From: SIG701 sp045611685
GTDB taxonomy: Bacteria; Bacillota; Clostridia; Oscillospirales; CAG-272
Assembly: GCA_045611685.1 (NCBI GenBank)
Contig: JAZKXO010000076.1
Location: 1 to 53,014 of the forward strand
Length of the DNA: 53,014 bases
Direction of reading: 5' to 3'
The notes beneath the pieces are model-generated. The model was not told the DNA's origin and searched no databases. It worked only from the letters and a program-made list of their open reading frames with translations. The position numbers and the translations under genes were made by a program. Every line of letters starts with the position of its first letter. The stretch's first letter is position 1. This document shows positions 15,170 through 24,285 of the stretch, one piece after another.

Positions 15170-15212
15170 GCCTCGCAGTGTAAGATTACCAATACACTGT
15201 GAGGCTGTTTTT
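15170..15212 (+). terminator. Terminator of cotJC copy 2, shared with the convergent gene
   Basis: GCCTCGCAGTGTA (15170-15182) pairs with TACACTGTGAGGC (15193-15205) with one G-T pair, followed by TTTTTT. It also meets the end of the leftward kinase gene at 15212. Confidence 0.8.
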
Positions 15213-15703
15213 TACTGTGTTTTTCTTTGCCAAAATGCATCCGCCTGATCTCTGCTTTTAAAAATAATAACGTTTTTGTCCTTATATTTGTTAATCAGTG
15301 CGTATATGCCGGGTAGATTTTTTGTTGGGAATTCCTCAATCTCTTGTTTTAACTTAGGGTCAAGCTCGGTGTCTATAAAAGGAATATCGTACCGTTGTTT
15401 GCCAAGACGAGAGATGGCGCCGTCAAGGCAAACCTCAACGGGTAAATCAAAAAGGAAAACCGTATCGCACGCCGCCATCCGGCTTTCAAGCGTTCGGCTG
15501 TAGTTTCCGTCTATTATGAAGGATTCAAGCGCCAGTATCTCAGAAAGGCGTGCGTCGTATTCCTCCCTTGAAATATGCGTCCTGTCCGGCTTGTGCCAGA
15601 TGGCATCAAGGTAAAACAGCGGCACACCGGTTTGATCCCTCAGCTTTTCCGAAAAGGTCGTCTTTCCACTTCCCGGGCAGCCGATAACTATAATTTTTTT
15701 CAT
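15212..15703 (-). CDS. P-loop kinase related to adenylate kinase (topology-modulation type)
   Basis: A 163-residue P-loop NTPase starting MKKIIVIGCPGSGKTTFSEKL. The Walker A motif is GCPGSGKT (8-15). Downstream features fit the FlaR/adenylate-kinase-like group: LDAIWHKPD, FIIDGNYSRTLESRM and FLFDLPVEVCL. These proteins probably phosphorylate small nucleotides or related substrates, but their substrate is generally untested. The start at 15703 overlaps the stop of the upstream acetyltransferase by four bases (ATGA). It is the last gene of a three-gene leftward operon. Confidence 0.8.
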   Translation of the reverse strand: MKKIIVIGCPGSGKTTFSEKLRDQTGVPLFYLDAIWHKPDRTHISREEYDARLSEILALESFIIDGNYSRTLESRMAACDTVFLFDLPVEVCLDGAISRLGKQRYDIPFIDTELDPKLKQEIEEFPTKNLPGIYALINKYKDKNVIIFKSRDQADAFWQRKTQ

Positions 15704-16470
15704 CTTTTGTTCATTCCATCCACCGTTTCGCACGATTTTGCCGTCATTTCTACCCACGCGGGCCGAAATCCGCTTCTGATTGCGTTGCGTACAGACTTCA
15801 CGTTGCACCAGGCGGCGCAGTAAAACGGCACTTTCCCTCGCCTCAATATCTCAATCGCAAGACGGCTTGTGAGCGCAGAGGCAATCCCTTGTCTTCGGTA
15901 TTCGGGGAGAACGTCTATGCCGATCTGCCACATCGTATCAGAGTCTGCAGAGCATCCTGCCAAGCCGATAAGTTTTTTGCCGTCGTACGCGCCAAAGCCC
16001 AAAACGTCCAACTCCTTGCGCTTCGCACAAAGCGCGTTTGACCATTCGGGCAGATACAGATCGGCAAAGTCATTCTGTCTCAGTAGGCGAAGTTCAAAGT
16101 TGCAATCCAGCGGGCGCAAAGCCTCCACGTCGGGCAGAAAATACTCCGCCATAAAGCAGATTTTTTGCCCTCTTTCCGCGAGTGCCTCATTCAGCACGTG
16201 CAAATGGGGCGTTTCAAAAAGATGCTCCACGGGATATGCGTTTATGTATGTTTCGGCGAGATCTCTGAATTCGGGAGATACCGAAGCTACGACGTTTTCG
16301 CCGTAGGATACGAGCTGACAGGAAAAAGGGAGCGTCAGATACCGCCGTGCGCCCTTGCTGTTTTTCGAGAGAACAACTACATTTTCGTTTTTCAAAAAGT
16401 CGTTCGCGTCGGCGCATAAGTCAACGGCAGATTGCTCCATCGCAATCTTTATGATTTCTTGATTCGTCAT
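15700..16470 (-). CDS. GNAT family N-acetyltransferase
   Basis: A 256-residue protein whose C-terminal 130 residues form a GNAT fold. The acetyl-CoA region is WQIGIDVLPEYRRQGIASALTSRLAIEILRRG with the RRQGIA pyrophosphate loop, followed by PFYCAAWCNVKSVRNAIRSGFRP. The N-terminal 120 residues look like the accessory domain of GNAT proteins that carry their own lid domain. The substrate is unknown. The ribosome site is weak. It lies 25 bp after the DUF2179 gene and overlaps the kinase start by four bases, so all three are cotranscribed. Confidence 0.85.
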   Translation of the reverse strand: MTNQEIIKIAMEQSAVDLCADANDFLKNENVVVLSKNSKGARRYLTLPFSCQLVSYGENVVASVSPEFRDLAETYINAYPVEHLFETPHLHVLNEALAERGQKICFMAEYFLPDVEALRPLDCNFELRLLRQNDFADLYLPEWSNALCAKRKELDVLGFGAYDGKKLIGLAGCSADSDTMWQIGIDVLPEYRRQGIASALTSRLAIEILRRGKVPFYCAAWCNVKSVRNAIRSGFRPAWVEMTAKSCETVDGMNKR

Positions 16471-16495
16471 GTTTTTTATCTGCCCGAAGTATTTC

Positions 16496-17038
16496 TCATT
16501 TTATCATGCCGTAACCGCCGGCGTATTTGCTGACCTCGGATGCAACGACGAAAACGTTGTTTTTGCAAATTTTCCGTATTTCCTTCAGGGTCGGCAGAGA
16601 CTCGCGACGGGGCAGTACGATGAGGATCATGTTCATTTTATCGGTAGAGCCATGCCCCTCGAAGACCGTGTATCCGCGAGAGTTTTCGCGGAGATATTCA
16701 ATAATCTTTACGGTGTTTTCATCGTTTGCAATGAGCTGAAGATTTGACGTTCCCAGTGCAATCTTGCTTTCAAGCGTTGCGCCGAGGAAGAGGCCGGTGG
16801 CATATCCGATACAATAGAACAGAAGAAGAAACAAATTATCTCCCAGCGTTCCGATGATCGTTGAGATAACAAGACCCCAGATCGCACATTCGAGAAGACC
16901 AAGCCCCGCTGCTTTCAGGCGTTGCCCCTTTACCATCATACAGGTTTTGAGAGACTGAATCGTTATCTCGATAATTTTCGCGGCACATACGATAAAGCAT
17001 ACAGCTATGGGGTGAAGGGATGCCAATAATTCTGACAT
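16496..17038 (-). CDS. DUF5698/DUF2179 membrane protein (UPF0316 family)
   Basis: A 180-residue protein with three N-terminal membrane helices (within residues 8-95) and a C-terminal cytoplasmic DUF2179-like domain (GYTVFEGHGSTDKMNMILIVLPRRESLPTLKEI). This domain is also found at the end of YitT-type membrane proteins, where it binds a regulatory ligand. The role is unknown. The ATG follows AAGGAG. A consensus promoter lies at 17131-17159, making this the first gene of the operon with the acetyltransferase and kinase. Confidence 0.85.
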   Translation of the reverse strand: MSELLASLHPIAVCFIVCAAKIIEITIQSLKTCMMVKGQRLKAAGLGLLECAIWGLVISTIIGTLGDNLFLLLFYCIGYATGLFLGATLESKIALGTSNLQLIANDENTVKIIEYLRENSRGYTVFEGHGSTDKMNMILIVLPRRESLPTLKEIRKICKNNVFVVASEVSKYAGGYGMIK

Positions 17039-17130
17039 AATTGAATTCTCCTTTTGGTCGGCGGTTTGTCTATATCTCTAAGGATTGTCCGGATGGCGGT
17101 ATCAAATATGATAGTGGATGCTGCTAATTA

Positions 17131-17159
17131 ATTATATAACAATTTTGGGTAAATTGCAA
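17131..17159 (-). promoter_or_regulatory. Sigma-A promoter of the DUF2179-GNAT-kinase operon
   Basis: On the minus strand: -35 TTGCAA (17159-17154), a 17-bp spacer and -10 TATAAT (17136-17131). Confidence 0.75.
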
Positions 17160-17265
17160 CGGATTTCGTCTTTCCTTCTCATAACATAGCGCGGCGCAAA
17201 CGTTGCGTAGCACTCATTTTCAAAAGAGAATTTTGATGAAAGAGAAGAAAAAACGTTTTAAGCCG

Positions 17266-17294
17266 TTGAGTATTGCATGTAAGTGTGCTATAAT
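17266..17294 (+). promoter_or_regulatory. Sigma-A promoter of the ClC gene
   Basis: -35 TTGAGT (17266-17271), a 17-bp spacer and -10 TATAAT (17289-17294). It lies inside the upstream reading-frame extension, which shows that the true start is the later ATG at 17329. Confidence 0.75.
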
Positions 17295-17328
17295 AGGCTG
17301 TTCAGTCAGGTTTTTAGGAGAGTGTGTT

Positions 17329-18918
17329 ATGAATCATCGTGTTTGTAATCATATAAAAAATCTGCTTTTGCCATGTCTTGGCTTTTCTTTATCGGCGGGT
17401 ATTTTGTCTGCGATCCTCGTTACGCTGTTCAAATTGGCAGCAGAAGCGGTTATTCACTTATCAACGAAATTTTACGGTGCGGTGAGGGTGAATCCCGTCC
17501 TTCTCCCGCTTCTTGTGCTGTGTGCTTCAGCGATCGGCCTTGTAGCAAGCTTTGTTCTCTCCGCCTCCCGCAGCTGCCGAGGAGGCGGCATCCCAACATC
17601 CGTCGCTGCTATTCGCGGCATTGTCAGCTTCAAATGGCTGGCAAGCATTTTTGTTCTGCCTTTTTCGGCACTTCTCACATTCTTCTGCGGTTTGCCTTTG
17701 GGCACAGAGGGGCCCTGCGTACAGATGGGTACTGCCATAGGAGACGGTGTGGTAAAATGCTTTGGCAACAGAAAGTATAAGGGGTGGCGACGTTACGTTA
17801 TGACGGGCGGTGCTTCCGCAGGCTTTTCTATAGCAACGTTTTCTCCCATTACGGCGATCCTTTTCTCGATGGAGGAGCTTCACAAGCATTTTTCGCCGCT
17901 TGTCTTGACTATTGCTTCGCTTTCTGTAGTCTCCGCCCAGATCACGGTACAGATCCTTTCCGCGTTGGGAATCGGCTCGGGCAGATTATTCCATATACCC
18001 GAAATTCCCGCAATCCCTTTGAAACTGCTGTTTGTTCCGCTCATTCTTGGACTTACCTGCGGTGTATGCTCTATGCTCTTTACACGCTTTTATCATTGGA
18101 TTGATGGGTGGATGGTAAGAGTGCTAAAAAAGCTTTCCGTAAAACTTTTGTTTCCTTTGCTGTTTGGCGCCGTTTCCATTATAGGCTTTTTCCTCCCCGA
18201 TGCACCGGGAACGGGACACTCCTTGGTGGAGACGCTTCTTCATGCGCAGATCGCATGGTATCTGCTCGTGCTTATCTTTTTGATCCGTGCCGTAGTTATG
18301 ATGGTTTCAAATACCGCGGGAGTTACCGGTGGCGTTTTTTTGCCAACTCTCGCTTTGGGTGCGATCATCGGTTCACTCGTGACTAAGCTCCTGCTTACGC
18401 TCGGTTGGATCGAAGCCGATCTCGCTATCCTGGTGGTGGTGCTTGGTATTGCTGCTTTTTTGGGTGCAACCTCTCGTATTCCTATAACAGCGTGCGTTTT
18501 TGCCGTTGAGGCGCTGGGCGGCATTAACAATGTCATTCCCGTTATTATAGCAACAACCGCTGCATTGTTGGTCGTGGAACTTTCTGGCCTTGAAGACTTT
18601 ACCGATACGGTCATAGAAGCAAAAGTACATTCGATCAGTAAGGGAAAGGTGCCTGCGGTTATCGAGACTTCTCTCAACGTTAGGGAAAATTCTTTCGTGG
18701 TCGGCAAAGAGTTGCGCGACATCCTTTGGCCCAGTTCCTGCGCGGTGGTTTCCTTTGAGCGTGCGCCCGAAAACCGCGGTAAGACCGGAGTTGCTCCGGG
18801 CGACGTTATTGCCGTTCATTACAAGACGTACAATCCCGATGCTACTGCGGATGAATTTAACGCTCTCGTAGGCGATCAACCGGAGCAGATCAACTGTATT
18901 ATGCATCTGTGCGCATGA
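17329..18918 (+). CDS. ClC-family chloride channel or H+/Cl- antiporter
   Basis: A 529-residue membrane protein of the ClC family. All three selectivity-filter motifs are visible: RGGGIPTSVAAIRG (GSGIP region), PLGTEGPCVQMG (GxEGP) and GVTGGVFLPTLALG (GxFxP). The C-terminal 80 residues form a small cytoplasmic domain resembling RCK/TrkA-C, which in bacterial ClC proteins may bind a regulator. The GTEGP glutamate is kept, as in exchangers. The ATG follows TAGGAGAG; a start 42 codons earlier would lie upstream of the promoter and is rejected. Single gene. Confidence 0.92.
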   Translation: MNHRVCNHIKNLLLPCLGFSLSAGILSAILVTLFKLAAEAVIHLSTKFYGAVRVNPVLLPLLVLCASAIGLVASFVLSASRSCRGGGIPTSVAAIRGIVSFKWLASIFVLPFSALLTFFCGLPLGTEGPCVQMGTAIGDGVVKCFGNRKYKGWRRYVMTGGASAGFSIATFSPITAILFSMEELHKHFSPLVLTIASLSVVSAQITVQILSALGIGSGRLFHIPEIPAIPLKLLFVPLILGLTCGVCSMLFTRFYHWIDGWMVRVLKKLSVKLLFPLLFGAVSIIGFFLPDAPGTGHSLVETLLHAQIAWYLLVLIFLIRAVVMMVSNTAGVTGGVFLPTLALGAIIGSLVTKLLLTLGWIEADLAILVVVLGIAAFLGATSRIPITACVFAVEALGGINNVIPVIIATTAALLVVELSGLEDFTDTVIEAKVHSISKGKVPAVIETSLNVRENSFVVGKELRDILWPSSCAVVSFERAPENRGKTGVAPGDVIAVHYKTYNPDATADEFNALVGDQPEQINCIMHLCA

Positions 18919-19004
18919 TACCCGCCTATTTTCCTTCTGTCGCATTAGAGAGGACGCTTATACATATACTTTTCTTGTAAATACTGCAAGGAAAGGGCAC
19001 AGTT

Positions 19005-19535
19005 ATGAAACGATCTCTCCCTCTTTGGCAGCTTATGGGATTTGCTGTTACATCGCTTCTCGGCACATTGTTTCATTTCTTATACGAATGGACCAACCAA
19101 AGTACGATAGCGGCACTCGTTTCGGGAGTGAACGAATCGACGTGGGAACATATGAAACTATTGTTTTTTCCGATGTTCTTTTACGCCATCGTGCAGAGTC
19201 GATTTTTTAAGGAACGGCGGGACTTTTGGTGTGTCAAAACTGTCGGGATAACGACAGGAATTCTTCTCATACCGGTTTTGTTTTACACGTACAACGGTGC
19301 CTTTGGGAAATCGCCCGATTTTATCAACATCGCGATCTTTTTTGTAGCGGCGGCCGTTTCGTATCTTCTTGAAACGAGGCTGTACAAAAACGGAAGCGTC
19401 GTATGCAAGCGTCCGTGGATTCTCGTAGTTTTCCTCATAGTCATAGCGGCTTTGTTCGTGATTTTTACCTTTCTACCGCCAAAAATCCCGCTTTTTGTCG
19501 ATCCCCTTACCGGTACGTACGGAATACAACGATAA
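19005..19535 (+). CDS. DUF6512-like membrane protein
   Basis: A 176-residue protein with five predicted membrane helices (for example LMGFAVTSLLGTLFHFLY, FFPMFFYAIVQSRFF and ILVVFLIVIAALFVIFTFL). The N-terminal SGVNESTWEHMKLLFFPMF segment is typical of a widespread Firmicutes family usually listed as DUF6512 with no known function. The start follows AAGGAAAGG. It is followed by a perfect terminator and is probably a single gene. Confidence 0.78.
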   Translation: MKRSLPLWQLMGFAVTSLLGTLFHFLYEWTNQSTIAALVSGVNESTWEHMKLLFFPMFFYAIVQSRFFKERRDFWCVKTVGITTGILLIPVLFYTYNGAFGKSPDFINIAIFFVAAAVSYLLETRLYKNGSVVCKRPWILVVFLIVIAALFVIFTFLPPKIPLFVDPLTGTYGIQR

Positions 19536-19540
19536 CTGAA

Positions 19541-19571
19541 AGGCTGCCGCTTTCAAAGCGGCAGCCTTTCA
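19541..19571 (+). terminator. Terminator after the DUF6512-like gene
   Basis: AAGGCTGCCGCTTT pairs perfectly with AAAGCGGCAGCCTT around a one-base loop, followed by TTTC. It separates this gene from the ABC operon. Confidence 0.75.
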
Positions 19572-19616
19572 TGGATACTGAAACGAGAGATTTTGGTGTC
19601 AATTCTGAAATATGGG

Positions 19617-19645
19617 TTGAAATAAAAAGAAAAAACAACTATAAT
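19617..19645 (+). promoter_or_regulatory. Sigma-A promoter of the carbohydrate ABC operon
   Basis: -35 TTGAAA (19617-19622), a 17-bp A-rich spacer and -10 TATAAT (19640-19645). The leader to the ATG at 19700 is about 50 nt. Confidence 0.8.
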
Positions 19646-19699
19646 AATAAAAAGGAAATCGCCCCGGGCGGTTTTGTGAACGTGAAGAAAGAGACGGTA

Positions 19700-20809
19700 A
19701 TGATCCGGATGAAAGTAGTCCTCTCAAATCTGACAAAGAAATTCCCGAACCGCAATAAGAAAGCGGGTGCGGACGTAGTTGCGGTAAATGAGTTTTCGTT
19801 TGAAATCCCCGACGGCAAGCTGATAGGCCTTCTCGGCCCGTCCGGTTGCGGAAAGAGTACCACGCTCCACCTTTTGAGCGGCCTTCAGAAACCGACGTCG
19901 GGAAAGATTTATTTCGGCGATGATGACGTAACGAACCTGCCTCCGGAACACCGCGGTGTCGGACTTGTGTTCCAGAACTACGCGCTCTATCCACACCTCA
20001 CCGTTATGCAGAATATCATTTTCCCGCTTGAAAACAAAAAGGGAAAGGAGCGCCTCACAAAAGAGCAGATGCGCGAAAAAGCGTACGAGGCCGCAAAGCT
20101 TGTGCAGATTGAGGAGCTTATGGAGCGTAAGCCGAGTGAACTCTCGGGCGGTCAGCAGCAGCGTGTGGCAATCGCACGTGCGCTTGTGAAGATGCCCCGA
20201 ATTCTCCTCTTGGACGAGCCTCTCTCGAATCTCGATGCGCGCCTTCGTTTGCAGACGCGCGAGGAGATTCGCCGGATTCAGCGCGAAACGGGCATTACGA
20301 CCGTATTTGTTACCCACGATCAGGAAGAAGCCATGAGCATTTCCGATCTCATTATCGTTATGAAGGACGGCGTGGTGCAGCAGATCGGCGAGCCGCAGGC
20401 GGTGTATGACGATCCCTGTAATCTGTTCGTTGCAAAATTCCTCGGCACGCCGCCGATCAATGTGTTTGAGGGATCTGTGCGCGGCGGTAAACTGTATATC
20501 GGTGAAGAGGCCGTTCTGGATGCCACGGGAATTTCCGATCGTGATGTAACGGTCGCGATCCGCCCCGAGGGATTTGTGCTTGCCGAGACGGGCGCTTTCA
20601 GTCTTGATCTCACTCGGGTGGAAGTGATGGGTCGTGACGTGAGCGTCGTATCTACACACCCCCTTTCGGAAAACGAAACGATCCGCTCGATCATCCGCGC
20701 AGAGAATATATCGGAGATCCGAGGCACGACGGTCCGTTTCGATCTCATCCCTCAAAAAGTATTTGTGTTCGATAAAGAGACGGGTGCGCGTATCCGCACG
20801 GATCTGTAA
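19700..20809 (+). CDS. Carbohydrate ABC transporter ATPase (MsmX/UgpC type)
   Basis: A 369-residue ATPase that would power a CUT1-type sugar importer. Motifs: Walker A GPSGCGKST (46-54), Q-loop LVFQNYALYPHLTV, signature LSGGQQQR (148-155), Walker B LLLDEP (169-174) and switch His in VFVTHDQEEAM. The last 130 residues form the MalK-type regulatory OB domain. The start is uncertain: ATG 19700 has only a weak AAAGAGA site, and ATG 19709 is an alternative. It is the first gene of a four-gene operon with two permeases and a binding protein, all closely spaced. Keeping its own ATPase means the system need not borrow a shared MsmX. Confidence 0.93.
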   Translation: MIRMKVVLSNLTKKFPNRNKKAGADVVAVNEFSFEIPDGKLIGLLGPSGCGKSTTLHLLSGLQKPTSGKIYFGDDDVTNLPPEHRGVGLVFQNYALYPHLTVMQNIIFPLENKKGKERLTKEQMREKAYEAAKLVQIEELMERKPSELSGGQQQRVAIARALVKMPRILLLDEPLSNLDARLRLQTREEIRRIQRETGITTVFVTHDQEEAMSISDLIIVMKDGVVQQIGEPQAVYDDPCNLFVAKFLGTPPINVFEGSVRGGKLYIGEEAVLDATGISDRDVTVAIRPEGFVLAETGAFSLDLTRVEVMGRDVSVVSTHPLSENETIRSIIRAENISEIRGTTVRFDLIPQKVFVFDKETGARIRTDL

Positions 20810-20820
20810 AGGAGCGGCAG

Positions 20821-21711
20821 ATGGAAGAAAAAAACTATAAAGCGTGGCTCTACCTTTTGCCCGCGATTCTGTTTTTGGGCGCGTTTATGGTGTATCCGCT
20901 CGTAGACGTGTTTATCTATTCATTGGAAGAGGGGTACAACTTTGCCTCGCAAAGCTTTTCGGGAATAGGTACGTACAATTACTCCTACATTCTTCACGAC
21001 ACATATTTTTTGCAAGCGGTCAAGAATACCTTTATTCTTGTATTTATTACCGTTCCGCTTTCTACCGGTATCGCGCTTCTTATTTCGCTCGGCCTCAATT
21101 CCATTAAAAAACTGCGCGAGCTGTTTCAGACGGTGTATTTTCTCCCGTACGTTACGAATACCTTGGCGGTCGGACTCGTCTTTATGATCCTCTTTCAGAA
21201 GACGCCGTATTCGGACGGGTTTGTAAACCTCATCATTCAGTTTTTCGGTGGGGAAGCGATCGACTTCATCGACGGTCCTTACTGGGCGAAGATGTTCGTT
21301 CTTTGCTTTTATACCATTTGGGTCGTTATGCCGTTTAAAATACTTATTCTCACGAGTGCACTTGCATCCGTAAACGGGGATTATTACAAAGCCGCGAAGG
21401 TCGACGGCACGTCCAGATTCCGCATCTTCACCAAAATTACGCTGCCCATGATCTCGCCCTCGCTCTTTTATTTGGTGATTACCGGATTTATCGGCGCATT
21501 CAAGGCATACAGCGATGCGGTTGCGCTTTTCGGTACGGATCTGAATGCGGCTGAGATGAACACGATTGTCGGCTACGTATACGATATGCTGTACGGCGAC
21601 AGCGGCGGCTATCCGTCTTATGCTTCGGCGGCGGCTATCGTTCTTTTCGCGATCGTACTGACCATTACCGTAATCAATCTGATGGTCAGCAAAAAGCACG
21701 TGCACTACTGA
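20821..21711 (+). CDS. Carbohydrate ABC transporter permease (MalF-like)
   Basis: A 296-residue membrane protein with six helices and the binding-protein-dependent permease domain. The EAA loop that docks the ATPase is YKAAKVDGTSRFRIFTKITLPMI (about residues 188-210). The N-terminus (WLYLLPAILFLGAFMVYPL) is typical of the MalF/UgpA half of CUT1 importers, without the large periplasmic loop of E. coli MalF. It starts 11 bp after the ATPase gene behind AAGGAG and is followed at once by the second permease. Confidence 0.93.
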   Translation: MEEKNYKAWLYLLPAILFLGAFMVYPLVDVFIYSLEEGYNFASQSFSGIGTYNYSYILHDTYFLQAVKNTFILVFITVPLSTGIALLISLGLNSIKKLRELFQTVYFLPYVTNTLAVGLVFMILFQKTPYSDGFVNLIIQFFGGEAIDFIDGPYWAKMFVLCFYTIWVVMPFKILILTSALASVNGDYYKAAKVDGTSRFRIFTKITLPMISPSLFYLVITGFIGAFKAYSDAVALFGTDLNAAEMNTIVGYVYDMLYGDSGGYPSYASAAAIVLFAIVLTITVINLMVSKKHVHY

Positions 21712-21721
21712 GAGGTATCCG

Positions 21722-22597
21722 ATGAAAAAACGTACAGATTTTGAAAAAATCGAACGGACGGCTGACGTCCGAAAAAAAGTGCTGACGTCGGTTACGTACG
21801 TGCTTTTGGGACTTTGGGGCATTATGGTTCTGTTTCCGTTTTACTGGATGCTTCTTACGTCCGTCAAAAGCTACGGCGCGTACAACGCAGAGTACATTCC
21901 GAAACTCTTTACGCTCACCCCTACGCTTGAAAATTACATTTCCGCCTTTACGGAAGTGCCGCTTCTGGATTATTTCATAAATACGGTCATTTTTACAGTT
22001 ATTACGACAGCGCTTATGCTGATCGTTACCGTTTTTGCGGCGTTTGCGTTTGCAAGGCTTCAGTTCAGAGGCAAGGATCTTTTGTTTACGCTCTTTTTGG
22101 CGCTGATGATGATCCCCTCCGAGCTTGTTGTTATTACGAACTACGTTACCGTTACGAATCTCGAACTCAGAAACACGTTTGCGGGACTTATCCTGCCGTC
22201 GGTGACGTCCGTGTTCTATATCTATCTTTTGAAGGAAAATTTCTCGCAGATTCCAAACGAGCTTTATTACGCCGCCAAGGTGGACGGAACGAGCGATCTC
22301 AAATATCTCTTTAAGGTGCTCATCCCGATCACGAAGCCGACGATCATCACCGTTACGATTCTGAAGGTCATCGAGTGCTGGAACTCCTACGTTTGGCCGC
22401 GTCTTGTTACGGACGAACAGTCTCATTTTCTCGTTTCCAACGGTATTCAGGCGATTCGCGAAAGCGGATTCGGACGTGAGAATATCCCCGCGATGATGGC
22501 GGCGGTGGTCGTTATCTCCGTGCCGCTTATTGCTTTATTTCTTATCTTCCGTAAAAAGATCATGGAGGGCGTATCGAGAGGAGGGACGAAAGGATGA
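21722..22597 (+). CDS. Carbohydrate ABC transporter permease (MalG-like)
   Basis: A 291-residue six-helix permease, partner of the preceding gene. The EAA loop is YYAAKVDGTSDLKYLFKVLIPI. The N-terminal helix (YVLLGLWGIMVLFPFYWML) and the MMIPSELVVITNYV segment are typical of MalG/UgpE members. Its stop overlaps the start of the binding-protein gene by four bases (ATGA), so the two are coupled. The transported sugar cannot be told from the sequence. Confidence 0.93.
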   Translation: MKKRTDFEKIERTADVRKKVLTSVTYVLLGLWGIMVLFPFYWMLLTSVKSYGAYNAEYIPKLFTLTPTLENYISAFTEVPLLDYFINTVIFTVITTALMLIVTVFAAFAFARLQFRGKDLLFTLFLALMMIPSELVVITNYVTVTNLELRNTFAGLILPSVTSVFYIYLLKENFSQIPNELYYAAKVDGTSDLKYLFKVLIPITKPTIITVTILKVIECWNSYVWPRLVTDEQSHFLVSNGIQAIRESGFGRENIPAMMAAVVVISVPLIALFLIFRKKIMEGVSRGGTKG

Positions 22598-24219
22598 GAA
22601 AACTTCGTCTGATTTCCGTTCTTCTTTTGACGGTGCTTCTTTCGTCACTCCTTCTCACGGGCTGCCACGGATCCCGCAGTTATCCGCCTTTTGAAATGCC
22701 GGAGACGTTTGATACCTCCCGCACGTACGAGATCTCGTTTTGGGCGAAAAACGATACGAATAAAACGCAGGTTGGGATCTATCAGAAGGCGATTGAGGAT
22801 TTTATGGCGCTGTACCCGAATATTACGGTGAATCTTCGTCTTTATACGGACTACGGCCATATCTACAACGACGTCATTACAAATATTTCCACGAAGACGA
22901 CGCCGAACGTCTGTATCACCTATCCCGATCATATCGCGACGTATCTGACGGGCGCGGGGACTGTTGTGCCGCTCGACGAACTGTTCGACGATGAAAAGTA
23001 CGGCCTCGGCGGCAGTGAAGTGCGTTTTGATTCTCCCACAAAAGAACAGATCGTGCCGCAGTTCCTCGAAGAATGTATCCTTGACGGTAAGCACTACGCC
23101 ATACCGTATATGCGTTCAACCGAGGCGTGCTACGTGAACAAAACGTACGTGGAAGCGCTTGGCTTTACGTTGCCCGAGGTGCTTACTTGGGATTTCGTAT
23201 GGGAAGTTTCAAAAGCCGCGCTCGAAAAGGATGCAGACGGGAATTTCAAGGTGAACGGCCAGAAGGTTCTGTTTCCATTCATATACAAATCCACGGATAA
23301 CATGATGATCCAGATGCTGAAGCAGAAGGGTGCTGCGTATTCTACCGATGCCGGTGAGATAGGACTCTTCAACGATACTACGAAAGAGATCCTTTATACA
23401 GTTGCTGAACACGCAAAAAGCGAAGCGTTCGGTACGTTCAAGATTCTCGGCTATCCTGCCAATTACCTGAATGCGGGGCAGTGCATTTTCGCCGTGGACT
23501 CGACCGCCGGTGCGACGTGGATGGGCTCGGATGCTCCTCTTATCGACATTCCGGAGGAGAATCTCGTTAAATTCGAAACGGTGGTTATGCCTATCCCGCA
23601 GTACGATCCCGAGAATCTCGTAATGATCTCGCAGGGTCCCTCTGTCTGCGTGTTCAATAAAAGCGATCCCGGGGAGGTGTTGGCATCGTGGCTTTTCGCC
23701 CAGTATCTTCTAACGAACGACATGCAGATCGCCTACGCACAGACAGAAGGCTACGTTCCCGTAACGTTAAAGGCGCAGAACTCACCCGAATATATAGAGT
23801 ATCTCTCCCGCATCGGTGAGGACAATGAGTTGCATTATGACGTGAAGATCAAGGCGTCCGAACTTCTTATTTCGCACGTGGACGACACGTTCGTTACTCC
23901 CGTGTTCAACGGATCGGCATCTCTCCGAAACGCTACCGGCCAACTGATTGAAAACACAACGAAATCCGTCCGCCGAAAACAGACGATAGATGAAGAGTAT
24001 ATGGATGCTTTGTATGCGGACATAACGTCTCTTTACCGACTGGATCAGATCGGGGGGCGTAGGGACACAATGGGTGATAAATCTGAGCTGGGTCCCCTGC
24101 CGACAACGTCCGTATTTCTTTTGATAGTTCTTGGTAGTACTTGGGCTTTCATTTTCCTTTACCTGCTCAGAGAAAAAATTAAACAAAGAAAAAACAAAAA
24201 AATCCAAAATACCCATTGA
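22594..24219 (+). CDS. Extracellular sugar-binding lipoprotein with extra C-terminal membrane helix
   Basis: A 541-residue solute-binding protein of the ABC importer. A signal peptide ends in the lipobox LLTGC (Cys24), and the mature part has the family-1 binding-protein fold (FWAKNDTNKTQVGIYQKAIEDF ... NATGQLIENTTKSVRRKQT). Unlike ordinary binding proteins, which end there, this one continues through a linker into a strong membrane helix (TSVFLLIVLGSTWAFIFLYLL, about residues 505-525) and a basic tail (REKIKQRKNKK). The protein is therefore predicted to be anchored twice, by lipid and by a helix. It is the last gene of the operon. Confidence 0.9.
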   Translation: MRKLRLISVLLLTVLLSSLLLTGCHGSRSYPPFEMPETFDTSRTYEISFWAKNDTNKTQVGIYQKAIEDFMALYPNITVNLRLYTDYGHIYNDVITNISTKTTPNVCITYPDHIATYLTGAGTVVPLDELFDDEKYGLGGSEVRFDSPTKEQIVPQFLEECILDGKHYAIPYMRSTEACYVNKTYVEALGFTLPEVLTWDFVWEVSKAALEKDADGNFKVNGQKVLFPFIYKSTDNMMIQMLKQKGAAYSTDAGEIGLFNDTTKEILYTVAEHAKSEAFGTFKILGYPANYLNAGQCIFAVDSTAGATWMGSDAPLIDIPEENLVKFETVVMPIPQYDPENLVMISQGPSVCVFNKSDPGEVLASWLFAQYLLTNDMQIAYAQTEGYVPVTLKAQNSPEYIEYLSRIGEDNELHYDVKIKASELLISHVDDTFVTPVFNGSASLRNATGQLIENTTKSVRRKQTIDEEYMDALYADITSLYRLDQIGGRRDTMGDKSELGPLPTTSVFLLIVLGSTWAFIFLYLLREKIKQRKNKKIQNTH

Positions 24220-24244
24220 TTTATTCAGGGATTTGTTGTATAAT
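24216..24244 (+). promoter_or_regulatory. Sigma-A promoter of the small lipoprotein gene
   Basis: -35 TTGATT (24216-24221, overlapping the stop of the binding-protein gene), a 17-bp spacer and -10 TATAAT (24239-24244). Confidence 0.75.
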
Positions 24245-24285
24245 AGTACAGCAATTTACCCAACTAAACTATGGAGGAACAAACA

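Noticed and set aside
17203..17328. Upstream extension of the ClC gene
   Set aside because: A consensus promoter lies inside it and the later ATG has the ribosome site, so the extension is not translated.
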